From the NCBI GenBank assembly GCA_022820725.1, contig JAJEFA010000013.1, positions 42,715-106,714 on the forward strand: DNA of 64,000 bases, read 5' to 3'. A program made the translations under genes and the position numbers. The stretch is from Candidatus Binatia bacterium. GTDB lineage: Bacteria; Desulfobacterota; Binatia; Bin18. Below, one piece after another: positions 34,003 through 43,171 of the stretch (position 1 is its first letter; every line of letters starts with the position of its first letter). A model generated the notes under the pieces. It saw only the letters and a list, made by a program, of their open reading frames with translations, was not told the origin of the DNA and did not search any database.

Positions 34003-35523
34003 ATGCTGCTGCGTTTCTGTCTTGTCTTCGTCCTCCTGGCTCCGTCCCTGGCCTCCGCCGCCACACTCGGCGTTCCTGGTGAAGGCACCACCCTGTCCGG
34101 TGTCGGCGTCATCTCGGGCTGGAAGTGTGAAGTAGCGGGAGACCTGACCGTCCGTTTCTTGGCTGACGGCTCCCCCGTCAGCGTTGCCGGCAGTGACACC
34201 TTTCCGCTGCTGTACGGCAGCGCGCGGCCCGATGTCCGGGACATCGGGGCCTGTCCCGACGCGGACGTTGGTTTTGTGGCCATCTGGAATTGGGGGAATC
34301 TCGACGACGGAGAATACACCGCGGTCGTGTACGATGACGGTGAGGAGTTCGCCCGCAATACGTTTACGGTCGTCACCACTGGAGAGGCGTTTCGGACAGA
34401 CCTGGCGGGAGAGTGTACGCTTGAGCAGTTCCCCGACCCGGGAGAATCCGCCCGCTTTGTCTGGAACACCGGTACCCAGCACTTGGAAATGGTGTCTGTC
34501 CGTACCCGCTCCATTGACCAGTCGATTGTCAAATACCTGACCGGCCCGGTGGCGGAAGGCAAGTCGCCGGGGTTAATTGCAGCTATCATCGATGAAGCGG
34601 GGGTGAGGGCCATTGCGGCTGCCGGGGTACGCAAGCAGGGGTCACCCGAGAAGTTTACGATTAACGACCAGGTGCATATCGGTTCCAATACCAAGGCGAT
34701 GACATCCACCATGCTGGCGACCCTGGTGGAAGATGGGACATTTATAGACGGCTGGGAGACGACAATCGCAGAGGTCTTTCCTGAGTTACGTGATGAGATA
34801 CATCCAGACTACCACACCGTCACCCTGTGGCAGTTGGTCAATCACACCGGCGGTCTAGCGCGAGATGCTCAGAACTGGTGGTCGGGGGCCAGACGCTATA
34901 CGATCATCAAAGGAGCTCTTGCGAATCCGCCGACAGGGCCCGTCGGTGAGTTCCTGTATTCCAATCTTGGCTACTGGGTCGCTGGCGCTATGGCGGAGAA
35001 ACTGACGGGGAAGAGTTGGGAGACCTTGATGGAGGAGCGCCTTTTTACTCCACTGGGGATGTATAGCGCGGGATTCGGAGCGCCCGGCACGCCGGGTGAG
35101 GTGGATCAGCCCTGGGGGCATAGCCGGGCCCCAGGAGCTTCCTGGGTGCCCTCCCAAATTGATCATGTCGTAAACGGACCGGCTGGGACAGTGCACGTCT
35201 CAATCGCGGATTGGGCCAAGTTCATTCAACTATGGTTTCCCAACTCGGAGTCGAAGATTCTTGACCGGGGGACACTGGATACGTTGATAACTCCCAGGTC
35301 AGGATATTACGCGGCAGGTTGGGGTGTGTTCTCCTTGAATGGGGATACAGGGATTGGCCACGACGGAAGTAATGGATATTGGTATTCGCGCCTTTGGGTC
35401 GTACCAAATCGAGAGCGCGCTTACATTGCCGTAGCGAATTCCGTAGAATCCGACCTCGCCCAGACCAGCGATATGCTTGACCCTATAATTTCGAGCCTCA
35501 TAAATCACCGCCCAGGACAGTGA
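34003..35523 (+). CDS. Secreted serine hydrolase, beta-lactamase/class C-like, with N-terminal GVISGW domain
   Basis: 506 residues. Signal peptide MLLRFCLVFVLLAPSLASAA. Residues 20-160 form a domain with SGVGVISGWKCE, GFVAIWNWGNLDDGEYT and DGEEFARNTFTVVTTGE. From about residue 175 a class C beta-lactamase/DD-peptidase fold follows with the SxxK nucleophile in IGSNTKAM, YSN in LYSNLGYW, and HDG in GIGHDGSNGYW as the third motif. Probably periplasmic or exported; the substrate is unknown. Highly similar in DNA and protein to the next gene, a tandem duplicate. Confidence 0.85.
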   Translation: MLLRFCLVFVLLAPSLASAATLGVPGEGTTLSGVGVISGWKCEVAGDLTVRFLADGSPVSVAGSDTFPLLYGSARPDVRDIGACPDADVGFVAIWNWGNLDDGEYTAVVYDDGEEFARNTFTVVTTGEAFRTDLAGECTLEQFPDPGESARFVWNTGTQHLEMVSVRTRSIDQSIVKYLTGPVAEGKSPGLIAAIIDEAGVRAIAAAGVRKQGSPEKFTINDQVHIGSNTKAMTSTMLATLVEDGTFIDGWETTIAEVFPELRDEIHPDYHTVTLWQLVNHTGGLARDAQNWWSGARRYTIIKGALANPPTGPVGEFLYSNLGYWVAGAMAEKLTGKSWETLMEERLFTPLGMYSAGFGAPGTPGEVDQPWGHSRAPGASWVPSQIDHVVNGPAGTVHVSIADWAKFIQLWFPNSESKILDRGTLDTLITPRSGYYAAGWGVFSLNGDTGIGHDGSNGYWYSRLWVVPNRERAYIAVANSVESDLAQTSDMLDPIISSLINHRPGQ

Positions 35524-35566
35524 GGAAGTCAGCCTAGCGGCCCTTAGGACCCCAAAGAGCGGACTT

Positions 35567-37138
35567 ATGTATTCACGCCCTATCTTCCGGCTTCATCTCT
35601 GTCTTGTCTTCGCGCTCATGGCCCCGTCCCTGGCCCATGCCGCAACGCTGGATATTCCGGGCAATGGTACTACCCTGTCGGGCATTGGCGTGATCTCTGG
35701 CTGGAAGTGTGAAGCCAACGGAGACCTCACGATCCGCTTTAATGATGGGGACCCCATTCCTTTGCTGTACGGCAGCGAGCGAGGTGATGTCCGCGACACC
35801 GGGGCCTGTCCCGACTCGGACGTCGGCTTTGTTGCTGTCTGGAATTGGGGGAATTTAGACGATGGAGAACATACCGCGGTCGTGTACGATGACGGTGAGG
35901 AGTTTGCCCGGAGCACGTTTACGGTCGTCACCACTGGAGAGGCATTTCGGACCGACCTGGAAGGGGAGTGTACGATTCCGCAGTTCCCCGACCCTGGAGA
36001 ATCCGCCCGCTTTGTCTGGAACACGGGCACCCAGCACCTTGAAATGGTCTCCGTGCGTACCCGTTCCGTAGACCGGTCGATTGTCACATACCTGACCGGG
36101 CCGGTGGAGGAAGGCAAATCACCAGGGTTGATTGCAGCGATCATCGACGAGGGAGGGGTCAGGGCCATTGCGTCCGCCGGGGTGCGCAAGCAGGGGTCAC
36201 CCGAGAAGCTGACGGTCAACGATCTGATGCAAATAGGCTCCATCACCAAGGCCATGACGTCCACCATGCTGGCGACCCTGGTGGAAGATGGGACCTTTGT
36301 CAACGGCTGGCAGACGACGATTGCCCAGGTTTTTCCCGAGCTGGTTGACGAGATGCATCCAGACTACCGCGGTGTCACCCTGTGGCAGTTGGTTCGCCAC
36401 GTAGGGGGTGTTCCTGACGACGTGCCGGCCTGGTGGGCGTCTCATCCGACACTGCCCATGGTTGCCCGGCGCTACCGAATCCTTCGGGAGAATCTGGCCG
36501 ACCCGCCGGGCAGCCCCATCGGCGAATTCAGCTATTCCAACGCCGGCTATCTGGTCGCGGCGGCCATGGCGGAGAAGCTGACGGGCCAGAGCTGGGAGAC
36601 CCTGATGGGAGAGCGCCTGTTCACACCGTTGGGGATGTCGAGCGCGGGGTTTGGGGTGCCGGGCACCCGGGGTGAGGCGGATCAGCCCTGGCAGCATCAC
36701 CGCGATAGTGCTGGCATGTGGCGGCCAATCCAATTGGATTACGGCACTCCCTTGGCCCCAGCCGGCAACGTGCATACGTCACTGGAAGACCTCGCCAAGT
36801 TCATCGCGCTGCAATTCCTCAACAAGCGTCCGGCGATTCTCAATCGACAGCAGTTGGACGAGGTGCTCATGCCCATACCGGGAAACTATGGAGGAGCGGC
36901 CGGTTGGGTTGTCTCCCACCGACCGGAGGGGGATCGGACAGTACTGTGGCTCTTGACTCAAGGTGGGGCTGGTCCGTGTTGTGGGTTCTTTGCGGTTGTC
37001 CGGGCAGTCCCAAGTCGCGGACGCGCGTATATGGCGGTCGCCAATTCCTGGGACGACGGCGATCTTTACAGCAGCGAGACTATCCGCCTGCTCGGATCTA
37101 TCCTTGATAGCCTCATAGACCATAGTCCAAGCCGGTAA
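35567..37138 (+). CDS. Secreted beta-lactamase-like hydrolase, tandem paralogue
   Basis: 523 residues with the same layout as the preceding gene: signal peptide (LHLCLVFALMAPSLAHAA), the GVISGW domain (SGIGVISGWKCEANGDLTI; VAVWNWGNLDDGEHTAVVYD) and the hydrolase domain. SxxK is present as IGSITKAM and YSN as YSNAGYL. The third-motif region reads LLTQGGAGPCCGF, so the HDG of the paralogue is not conserved; activity may be altered. An extra segment (PAWWASHPTLPMVARRY) distinguishes it. A 43-bp gap separates the two. Confidence 0.85.
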   Translation: MYSRPIFRLHLCLVFALMAPSLAHAATLDIPGNGTTLSGIGVISGWKCEANGDLTIRFNDGDPIPLLYGSERGDVRDTGACPDSDVGFVAVWNWGNLDDGEHTAVVYDDGEEFARSTFTVVTTGEAFRTDLEGECTIPQFPDPGESARFVWNTGTQHLEMVSVRTRSVDRSIVTYLTGPVEEGKSPGLIAAIIDEGGVRAIASAGVRKQGSPEKLTVNDLMQIGSITKAMTSTMLATLVEDGTFVNGWQTTIAQVFPELVDEMHPDYRGVTLWQLVRHVGGVPDDVPAWWASHPTLPMVARRYRILRENLADPPGSPIGEFSYSNAGYLVAAAMAEKLTGQSWETLMGERLFTPLGMSSAGFGVPGTRGEADQPWQHHRDSAGMWRPIQLDYGTPLAPAGNVHTSLEDLAKFIALQFLNKRPAILNRQQLDEVLMPIPGNYGGAAGWVVSHRPEGDRTVLWLLTQGGAGPCCGFFAVVRAVPSRGRAYMAVANSWDDGDLYSSETIRLLGSILDSLIDHSPSR

Positions 37139-37198
37139 GGAAACCGGCCTGGGGGCCTGTTACCGCGCGCCATCAGTTGCCGCAGTTGGCGCACGCAG

Positions 37199-38083
37199 TC
37201 AGGGAATAATCACAAAATTCTGGAGTGACTGTTCCCACCGCAGCCGCTTGTTCTCCCCAGCCCGGGGGAAATCCGGAATGGGAAACGTCCCACTCAATCC
37301 CTGCCGGAACGGCACCCCAAAGGTCGTCACCCGCACCGTGGTATTGGCAAACTCCTGCCCATCAATCAGCGCCCGCACCGTATGCGTCCCCGGCCCCAGG
37401 TTGTTCCAGTTCCACAACAGGCTGAAACCCGCATCGCTATGCCCACAGCGACGCTCTACCGCCGCCTCCCGCTCCGTCCCATAGGCGGCGCGCAGCGGCC
37501 TCCCGTTCAACTCGATGACAATCTCCTCTGCCTCACACGCCCAGCCGGAAATCACGCCCAGCCCGCTCTGCGCCGACCCCAACGACGGGTTTTCCAAAAT
37601 GGCATCGATCCCAGACACGCGGTTGTATCCCCCGCCGGTATTCGGCTGTCCGTCGGTGATGACAAAGTTCTGGAGGGATTCCTCCCATTGGACAACGGTG
37701 GTCTCGCCCGAGACAGGAAAGCCGGGCAGGGCAAACGTGCCACTCCAGCCCCGCGGGAAGGGGTCTTCCCCAAAGGTCGTCACCCGCACGGTCGTATTGG
37801 CGAACTCCACCCCGTCAAGCAGGGCGCGCACCGTATGCGGCCCGGCCCCGAGGTTGTTCCAGTTCCACAGCAGACTGAAGCCTGCGTTGCTATGTCCACA
37901 GATACGCTCCACCGCTGGCTCCCGCTCCGTCCCGTAGCTCGCTTTGAATGGCATCCCGTCCAACTCAATGACAATCTCGTGGGCATGACACGCCCAGCCC
38001 GAGATGACGCCGACCCCGCTCTGGAAGGAGCCGGCCCGGGGGTTCTCCAGGGTCACGGGGGAGACGAAATCCGTTGAGAACAC
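37199..38083 (-). CDS. C-terminal part of the split metalloprotease: two tandem GVISGW domains
   Basis: The open stretch after GTG 38083 (294 residues) has no signal peptide. It holds two copies of the domain, about residues 18-140 (SGVGVISGWACHAHEIVIEL; GFSLLWNWNNLGAGPHTVRA) and 160-294 (SGLGVISGWACEAEEIVIEL; GFSLLWNWNNLGPGTHTVRA). It lies in exactly the same frame as the protease upstream, separated by one TAG at 38102-38104; the intervening codons read YIDDVVVFSTDF. I take it as the C-terminus of that protein, not an independent gene. Confidence 0.7.
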   Translation of the reverse strand: MFSTDFVSPVTLENPRAGSFQSGVGVISGWACHAHEIVIELDGMPFKASYGTEREPAVERICGHSNAGFSLLWNWNNLGAGPHTVRALLDGVEFANTTVRVTTFGEDPFPRGWSGTFALPGFPVSGETTVVQWEESLQNFVITDGQPNTGGGYNRVSGIDAILENPSLGSAQSGLGVISGWACEAEEIVIELNGRPLRAAYGTEREAAVERRCGHSDAGFSLLWNWNNLGPGTHTVRALIDGQEFANTTVRVTTFGVPFRQGLSGTFPIPDFPRAGENKRLRWEQSLQNFVIIP

Positions 38084-38101
38084 GACTACGTCGTCGATAT
38101 A

Positions 38102-40300
38102 CTACCCGTCGGCGGTCTCACTGGCGTCGGACCAGAGACTGAAGGCGAGGTATATACGTGCCCCAACGAAAGGACTCAGGTCAATCACCGCCTGCTGCCA
38201 TCCTGCCTGTGAACCGGTGAAGGATTTCAAGTGTATACAATCTCCGTTCTCCGGGCATACCCACACACTGCCCGCATCCCCACCGGCAAAGGCATACCGA
38301 TGCCAGAAGGTCAGGGTGGAGGAAGGGGCCTTGGTCAGATCAATAATCGAAGACCAAAGGGTAACATTCTGGTTATTCTGGTAATTGCCACCGGGACTAT
38401 CCGTCCAGGCACGTGTCCCGCTCCGGGAGGAGGTACTGGTCAGTGCCCAGGGAGAATCGCGAGAACAGGGGAGGGGTTCACAAGAGGCCTCAGTCCAATC
38501 GCCTGTTCCTCTCTCCATGTCGTCTTCAAATACGGTGTCGCTCGCTCCGGCCTGCGTCACCGTGAACGTCCAGCCGTCAATCGTCAGTGTGCCGGTTCGT
38601 ACAGCGGAGTTGGGGTTAGCCGCTACCGTGTAACGGACACGTCCGGAACCACTCCCCGTGCCCCCGGACGTGATGCGCAGCCATTCAGCGTGACTCGTGG
38701 CGGACCAGGCACAATCGCTCGCTGCCGTTACCTGGACGCTGGCCCCATCCCGCCCCGGCCCGAAGACATGGGAGGAAGCAGCCAGAAAGCCGATACAGGT
38801 GGTAAACGTGGCCGGGTCGGTGTTGATGGTCACGCGGTAACCGGTGGCGTAGGCCGCGTCGATGGAGACCTGGAGGTTGTTCTCTGCATCGGTAAAAATC
38901 TCGCCGACCGTCCACATTGCGCCTGCATCGTTCGGGTCCCCGTTGTTGTCCACGTCTACCACTTGGGCCAGCCGGTCTTCCCGGGTGGTATCGACCTTGT
39001 GGATGACAATCGCTTCGTCCGGGATTTCCTCGTCATAGCCGGCAAACAGCCGCGCCTCGACCGTGTAGAAGTCCGTCTCCGAGTTCCCAATGGGAATCTG
39101 GGCCAGCAGATAGCCATCAGTATCGGGCTTGGCTAACCGTTCGAGGGTAATGGTCTGGGCGCTGTTGGGCGCAGTCACATACTTCCGGTCTGGGGGAATC
39201 CAGCCCAGAAAGTCCTTGTGGTAGGCGATGGTATGCAATGCTACATCGCCGTACTCAGGATGAGAGAATAAGGCTGGTGGCCACCCGCTCATGACATCCC
39301 AATGAGAGTCGTATGTCTCATCATACGGACCCGAGGAATGCAGTAAGCCAAAGCCATGGCCCATCTCGTGGGCCCAGACATGTTGATGCGGTTGAAATTC
39401 TGGAGTCATCCACGTGACACTCCAGAATCTCCTTTGCCCATCCAACGTCATGAATTGACCGCCACCCCTGGCCAGATTACTGATGGGAGGATCAAAATCC
39501 TGGTTCACAACGACGTGAAACCCGTCAAAGTCGGGGAAAAAGACGTCCGCATCTGCTGCCGCGGCGCAATCTGCTGCTGTTCTCTCAAAATCATAATCAT
39601 ACAATCTTCCGTCTTCCACTCTAGGAGCAGGTTGAGAAGTAGCATAATACGATTTTGGGTGGGGTAGATTATACCAGCCTACCACGACGCTGCCATTCAG
39701 GTTGGGGAGGTTCCCGTCAGAAACTTCTCGCCAATAATGCGCCAGACCGGGATAGGAGGGTCCCATCATCCCCTCATAAAAGCTGACGGGATAGGGGGTG
39801 ACATCTGTTACATCTGCAAACCGGCACAAGATAGTCACCCATGCCTGAGAGCTACGCACGTGGGCATCTCTCCCTGCGGATGGGAGAGCCGACCCCGGCG
39901 GGGGAGGCTCATCTGGAGACACATCGGAGGCGAAGGGGCTCCCTGGCGCGGCGGTCGACGGTGACGCAGCCAACTCGATGGAGCGGACTCGAAACCGGAC
40001 CGGGTCCTGCTCCCATTCCCCCTCGACTGTCACCTGCTTGCGGTTCAACGTCACCGGGCCGCCGAGCGGCTGCATGAGTTCACTATCGATCAAGAGTTCA
40101 TGCCGTTCACCCGAGTCCTCGGTCAACGTGTAGGTGATCTCCGCGGCAAGGCCGGACTCAGTCGGATAATCGGCGACCGTAAAGCTGAACCAGCCGGTGA
40201 GAGTCTGGGATTGGGCGTAGACGGGGGGAGTCTGGATCGCCCACACCCCCAGCAGGAAGAAAACGAGAGCGGGTTTGCACGCAGCAAGACGGCGGTTCAC
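38102..40300 (-). CDS. Secreted zinc metalloprotease (M6-like) with BACON-like domain, ended by an in-frame TAG
   Basis: 732 residues from GTG 40300 (GAGGAGGGAAAG upstream). Signal peptide to about VYAQ30. The zinc site HEMGHGFGLLH is at residues 311-321, with a Met-turn-like WDVMSGW at 334-340. Near residues 525-590 SDCAWSATSHAEWLRITSGG and GTLTIDGWTFTVTQAG match BACON-type domains. A jelly-roll domain follows (LTFWHRYAFAGGDAGSVWV) and ends SDASETADG-stop. The usual motif is DGWYIDD, so the TAG replaces a TGG Trp codon, and the frame continues into 37199-38083. Confidence 0.85.
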   Translation of the reverse strand: MNRRLAACKPALVFFLLGVWAIQTPPVYAQSQTLTGWFSFTVADYPTESGLAAEITYTLTEDSGERHELLIDSELMQPLGGPVTLNRKQVTVEGEWEQDPVRFRVRSIELAASPSTAAPGSPFASDVSPDEPPPPGSALPSAGRDAHVRSSQAWVTILCRFADVTDVTPYPVSFYEGMMGPSYPGLAHYWREVSDGNLPNLNGSVVVGWYNLPHPKSYYATSQPAPRVEDGRLYDYDFERTAADCAAAADADVFFPDFDGFHVVVNQDFDPPISNLARGGGQFMTLDGQRRFWSVTWMTPEFQPHQHVWAHEMGHGFGLLHSSGPYDETYDSHWDVMSGWPPALFSHPEYGDVALHTIAYHKDFLGWIPPDRKYVTAPNSAQTITLERLAKPDTDGYLLAQIPIGNSETDFYTVEARLFAGYDEEIPDEAIVIHKVDTTREDRLAQVVDVDNNGDPNDAGAMWTVGEIFTDAENNLQVSIDAAYATGYRVTINTDPATFTTCIGFLAASSHVFGPGRDGASVQVTAASDCAWSATSHAEWLRITSGGTGSGSGRVRYTVAANPNSAVRTGTLTIDGWTFTVTQAGASDTVFEDDMERGTGDWTEASCEPLPCSRDSPWALTSTSSRSGTRAWTDSPGGNYQNNQNVTLWSSIIDLTKAPSSTLTFWHRYAFAGGDAGSVWVCPENGDCIHLKSFTGSQAGWQQAVIDLSPFVGARIYLAFSLWSDASETADG

Positions 40301-40338
40301 CTTTCCCTCCTCATTTCCTTACTGACCCCGTTCGCTGT

Positions 40339-41526
40339 TCAGTCGTCCGGGCATGATGAAGCAGGCCGGGGCTGAGCGGCGACATATTGCATATTTTGGC
40401 GGACAGGAGCGGGACAATCATGACCCTCGGCGCAGAACTCGTCCATGTATGTAAGGACCTGCCGTCGCAGTTCTTCAGTTGCGCACAAGAGCTGGTATGA
40501 GGTGACCTGGTAGCCACCCTGCGCAAGAGCGTTGATGATGAATTCATTCGTGGTGGCGTCAAAATGCTCAAGGTCCTTCCATCGGCTAAAATCGTGAGTG
40601 AGCCGTTTATCGACCTGGAAGTTGAAAATCCGCACATTGGGGAACTGTGCCTGCGCCCGCGCCACGGCTTCGTTCAGACTTAAGCGAGACTCAAACCGCC
40701 CCCGCCTGATCCGAAAATCCATGCCATACTCCAGCACGGTCGCGGGAAGTAACAGTAAATCAAATTGCACCTGCGGATTCTGCTGAATGACGTGCTCCAC
40801 TCTCTTAACGAATACGTCCTGGACCTCTCGGGGCGTCGGCGCATGCTGGGCGAGATACGCGCGGCGGGCATCCGTCCAGTAGTGACGCCGATGGTCCCAA
40901 GCCGCCAGCACACGCGCCTCGGAATACTCAAACCGATCCACCCAATAGTGGAGGGTATCATAGTTGTCCGGCCGCTGGCCGCGTATGGCCCGTAGGGATT
41001 CAAAAAGGATGTCCAGGGAGAGGAGATAGCGAAAAGGCGTCTCAGGCCCCACCTCGTACAAATATTTGGGAAACGTTCCCAGCCCCAATGACAGGACTCT
41101 GTCGCCGTGTCTATCGTACAGGCGGTCTCCGAGTGAAAATGAGGGATAATTGATTTCCCAGACAACCCGCCGGATAGCCCGGTTCTGGAGCACAACGTCA
41201 AGCAGCAAGGCTTGTTCTGTAACCAAGGAGGCGGAAACGGACAGGTTGATGATGTTCAGACCCAGCGCGCGCTGCAAAGCGGAGGTTTGGAAGGTCTCGG
41301 TCCGAGAGGTTCCCAGTAGGACGGCATCGTAGTCGAATTGACGGGCAATACCAGGATTCTGAAGGCGCTGATTCTTACTGAAACCGATTTCAAACCAGGG
41401 CCGATGGTAGAAATGGAACGGATCAACAATCCAATTGAATACGCCGGCAAGGCCGAGCAGAAGCGTACCGAGGCCGAGGAGCCACGCCACATAGTGACGA
41501 GAGTGTGTCCGCTCAACAGAAACCAT
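40339..41526 (-). CDS. SGNH/AlgX-like membrane-anchored acetylation accessory protein
   Basis: 395 residues. One N-terminal membrane helix (YVAWLLGLGTLLLGLAGVFN) followed by NWIVDPFHFY and a periplasmic domain with YDAVLLGTSRTETF (a GTSR block in the place of the SGNH-family GDS/GSSR Ser) and LINLSVSAS-like text. Proteins of this type sit next to MBOAT acyltransferases in alginate- and DltB-like systems. The MBOAT gene lies directly upstream on the same strand with a 13-bp gap. ATG 41526 is preferred over ATG 41568. Confidence 0.75.
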   Translation of the reverse strand: MVSVERTHSRHYVAWLLGLGTLLLGLAGVFNWIVDPFHFYHRPWFEIGFSKNQRLQNPGIARQFDYDAVLLGTSRTETFQTSALQRALGLNIINLSVSASLVTEQALLLDVVLQNRAIRRVVWEINYPSFSLGDRLYDRHGDRVLSLGLGTFPKYLYEVGPETPFRYLLSLDILFESLRAIRGQRPDNYDTLHYWVDRFEYSEARVLAAWDHRRHYWTDARRAYLAQHAPTPREVQDVFVKRVEHVIQQNPQVQFDLLLLPATVLEYGMDFRIRRGRFESRLSLNEAVARAQAQFPNVRIFNFQVDKRLTHDFSRWKDLEHFDATTNEFIINALAQGGYQVTSYQLLCATEELRRQVLTYMDEFCAEGHDCPAPVRQNMQYVAAQPRPASSCPDD

Positions 41527-41539
41527 AAACGCATCCCTA

Positions 41540-43087
41540 TCAGAATTGAAAATACAAGAACTCGTCAACCCGATTGATGGCTAATAGCGCCCAACTCATG
41601 AGAACGGCGAGCGCTGCGGCCCAATAGACGGTCGGTCGCCACTGTATCCGGCTGCCCTGAAGCGCGACGCTCAAGGACTGCGACGGAAGAGCCGGTTTAT
41701 ACCTCGCCAGCAATTGCATGGTATTCGGCAAAAGAAAGGCGATCACCCCCAGGACAATAAGCCAGGCAAGTTGCTCCCAGCCGTACAGATAGCGCACCGA
41801 TTCGAAACGCCAGCCAAGCTGAAGGAGCCAGGGATGCAAGGGGCCGAGCCAGTCCACAGCGTCGGGTGGCAAGATCATCCCGTTGCGCCCCGCGAGTCCT
41901 CGATAGACCCGAACGGCAGCGGCAAAGCTATCTGCACGGAACAAGACCCATCCCAATGTCACAGCCAGAAAGGTCAGGCTGACAGAAAGAGAGAAACCAA
42001 ACCGACCGGCTCCCGTCGGCCAGGGCAGCAAGGAGCGCATAAAACGCCAACTCCGATTCAAGATGAGATAGCCCCCGTGCAGTAAGCCCCAACACACAAA
42101 CGTCCAGTCCGCCCCATGCCAGAGCCCTCCCAGACCCATGGTGGCCAGCAGATTGAGGCTGGTTCGCGTGAGGCCGGAGCGATTCCCGCCCAGAGGAATA
42201 TACAGATAATTGCGGAGAAATCGGGATAAGGTCATATGCCAGCGTCGCCAAAAATCAATAATACTCGCTGACTGGTAGGGAGAAAAGAAATTCACGGGCA
42301 GCCGTATCCCAAACAGTCGCGCCAGCCCAATGGCCATGTCCGAGTACCCGGAGAAATCAAAATACAGTTGGAAGCTGTACGCGAGGGTCCCGCCCCAGGC
42401 TTCAAAAAAACTGATGGACTCGCCATGCGCGGCCGCTGCAAAGACGGGGTCCGCATATACCGCCGCCGTGTCGGCGAGCACCACTTTTTTGAGAAATCCA
42501 AAACAGAAAATAGTGACCCCGACCTCGACATCGCGCCGTCGATGAGACCGCTCCCGCCCCGGAGAGAACTGAGGCATCATCTCGTTATGATGCACAATAG
42601 GGCCGGCAATCAGCTGCGGGAAAAAGCACACGAACAGACAATAGTGCAGCAGATTGTACTCGGTGACCCGGCCTCGATACACATCAACCAACCAGGCGAT
42701 CTGCTGAAAGGTGAAGAAGGAAATCGCCAACGGGAGGATGATGGACACGGGGGAGAAGGCCGTGTCGAACAGGACGCCGGTACTGTGCAGAAAGAAGTTC
42801 GCGTATTTGAAATAGCCGAGCAGGGCGAGATTGCCACCCACCCCCAAAACGAGCAGACTCCTTCTGGGTGTGGATTGCAAACCCCAGCCAACCCCAAAAT
42901 TGAACAGCGTCGAGAGCAGTAATAAAAACAAATAGACCGGCTGCCACCAGGCGTAGAAAAACCAAGAGGCAATCACCAGCCAGGCGAGGGCGAGTTCTCT
43001 TTGCTGTTTTCTCTCTTCCAAGTAGAGAAAGGTTCCAAAGACGCAGGGTAAGAATAAGAAAAGGAAGGTGTAGGAATGAAAGAGCAT
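41540..43087 (-). CDS. MBOAT family O-acyltransferase (AlgI/DltB-like)
   Basis: 515 residues, about 12 membrane helices, opening MLFHSYTFLFLFLPCVFGTF. The family signature is FSGYSDMAIGLARLFGIRLP, WRRWHMTLSRFLRNYLYIPL and GLGGLWHGADWTFVCWG, with the catalytic His in LWHGADW. It moves acyl groups across the membrane to modify an extracellular polymer. The target is unknown; no polysaccharide synthase is visible in the window apart from the epimerase at 31 kb. Confidence 0.9.
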   Translation of the reverse strand: MLFHSYTFLFLFLPCVFGTFLYLEERKQQRELALAWLVIASWFFYAWWQPVYLFLLLLSTLFNFGVGWGLQSTPRRSLLVLGVGGNLALLGYFKYANFFLHSTGVLFDTAFSPVSIILPLAISFFTFQQIAWLVDVYRGRVTEYNLLHYCLFVCFFPQLIAGPIVHHNEMMPQFSPGRERSHRRRDVEVGVTIFCFGFLKKVVLADTAAVYADPVFAAAAHGESISFFEAWGGTLAYSFQLYFDFSGYSDMAIGLARLFGIRLPVNFFSPYQSASIIDFWRRWHMTLSRFLRNYLYIPLGGNRSGLTRTSLNLLATMGLGGLWHGADWTFVCWGLLHGGYLILNRSWRFMRSLLPWPTGAGRFGFSLSVSLTFLAVTLGWVLFRADSFAAAVRVYRGLAGRNGMILPPDAVDWLGPLHPWLLQLGWRFESVRYLYGWEQLAWLIVLGVIAFLLPNTMQLLARYKPALPSQSLSVALQGSRIQWRPTVYWAAALAVLMSWALLAINRVDEFLYFQF

Positions 43088-43171
43088 CGTCTCGCCGCGG
43101 CCAGCATGCCTCCGTCGACTACCCGGAGACCGATAATATGCGCTGGCAGCAAGATACGATCATCGCCGCGG

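Noticed and set aside
38102..38104. TAG in the metalloprotease as a pyrrolysine codon
   Set aside because: The replaced residue is a conserved Trp, no pyl genes are visible, and a TGG-to-TAG change explains it simply.
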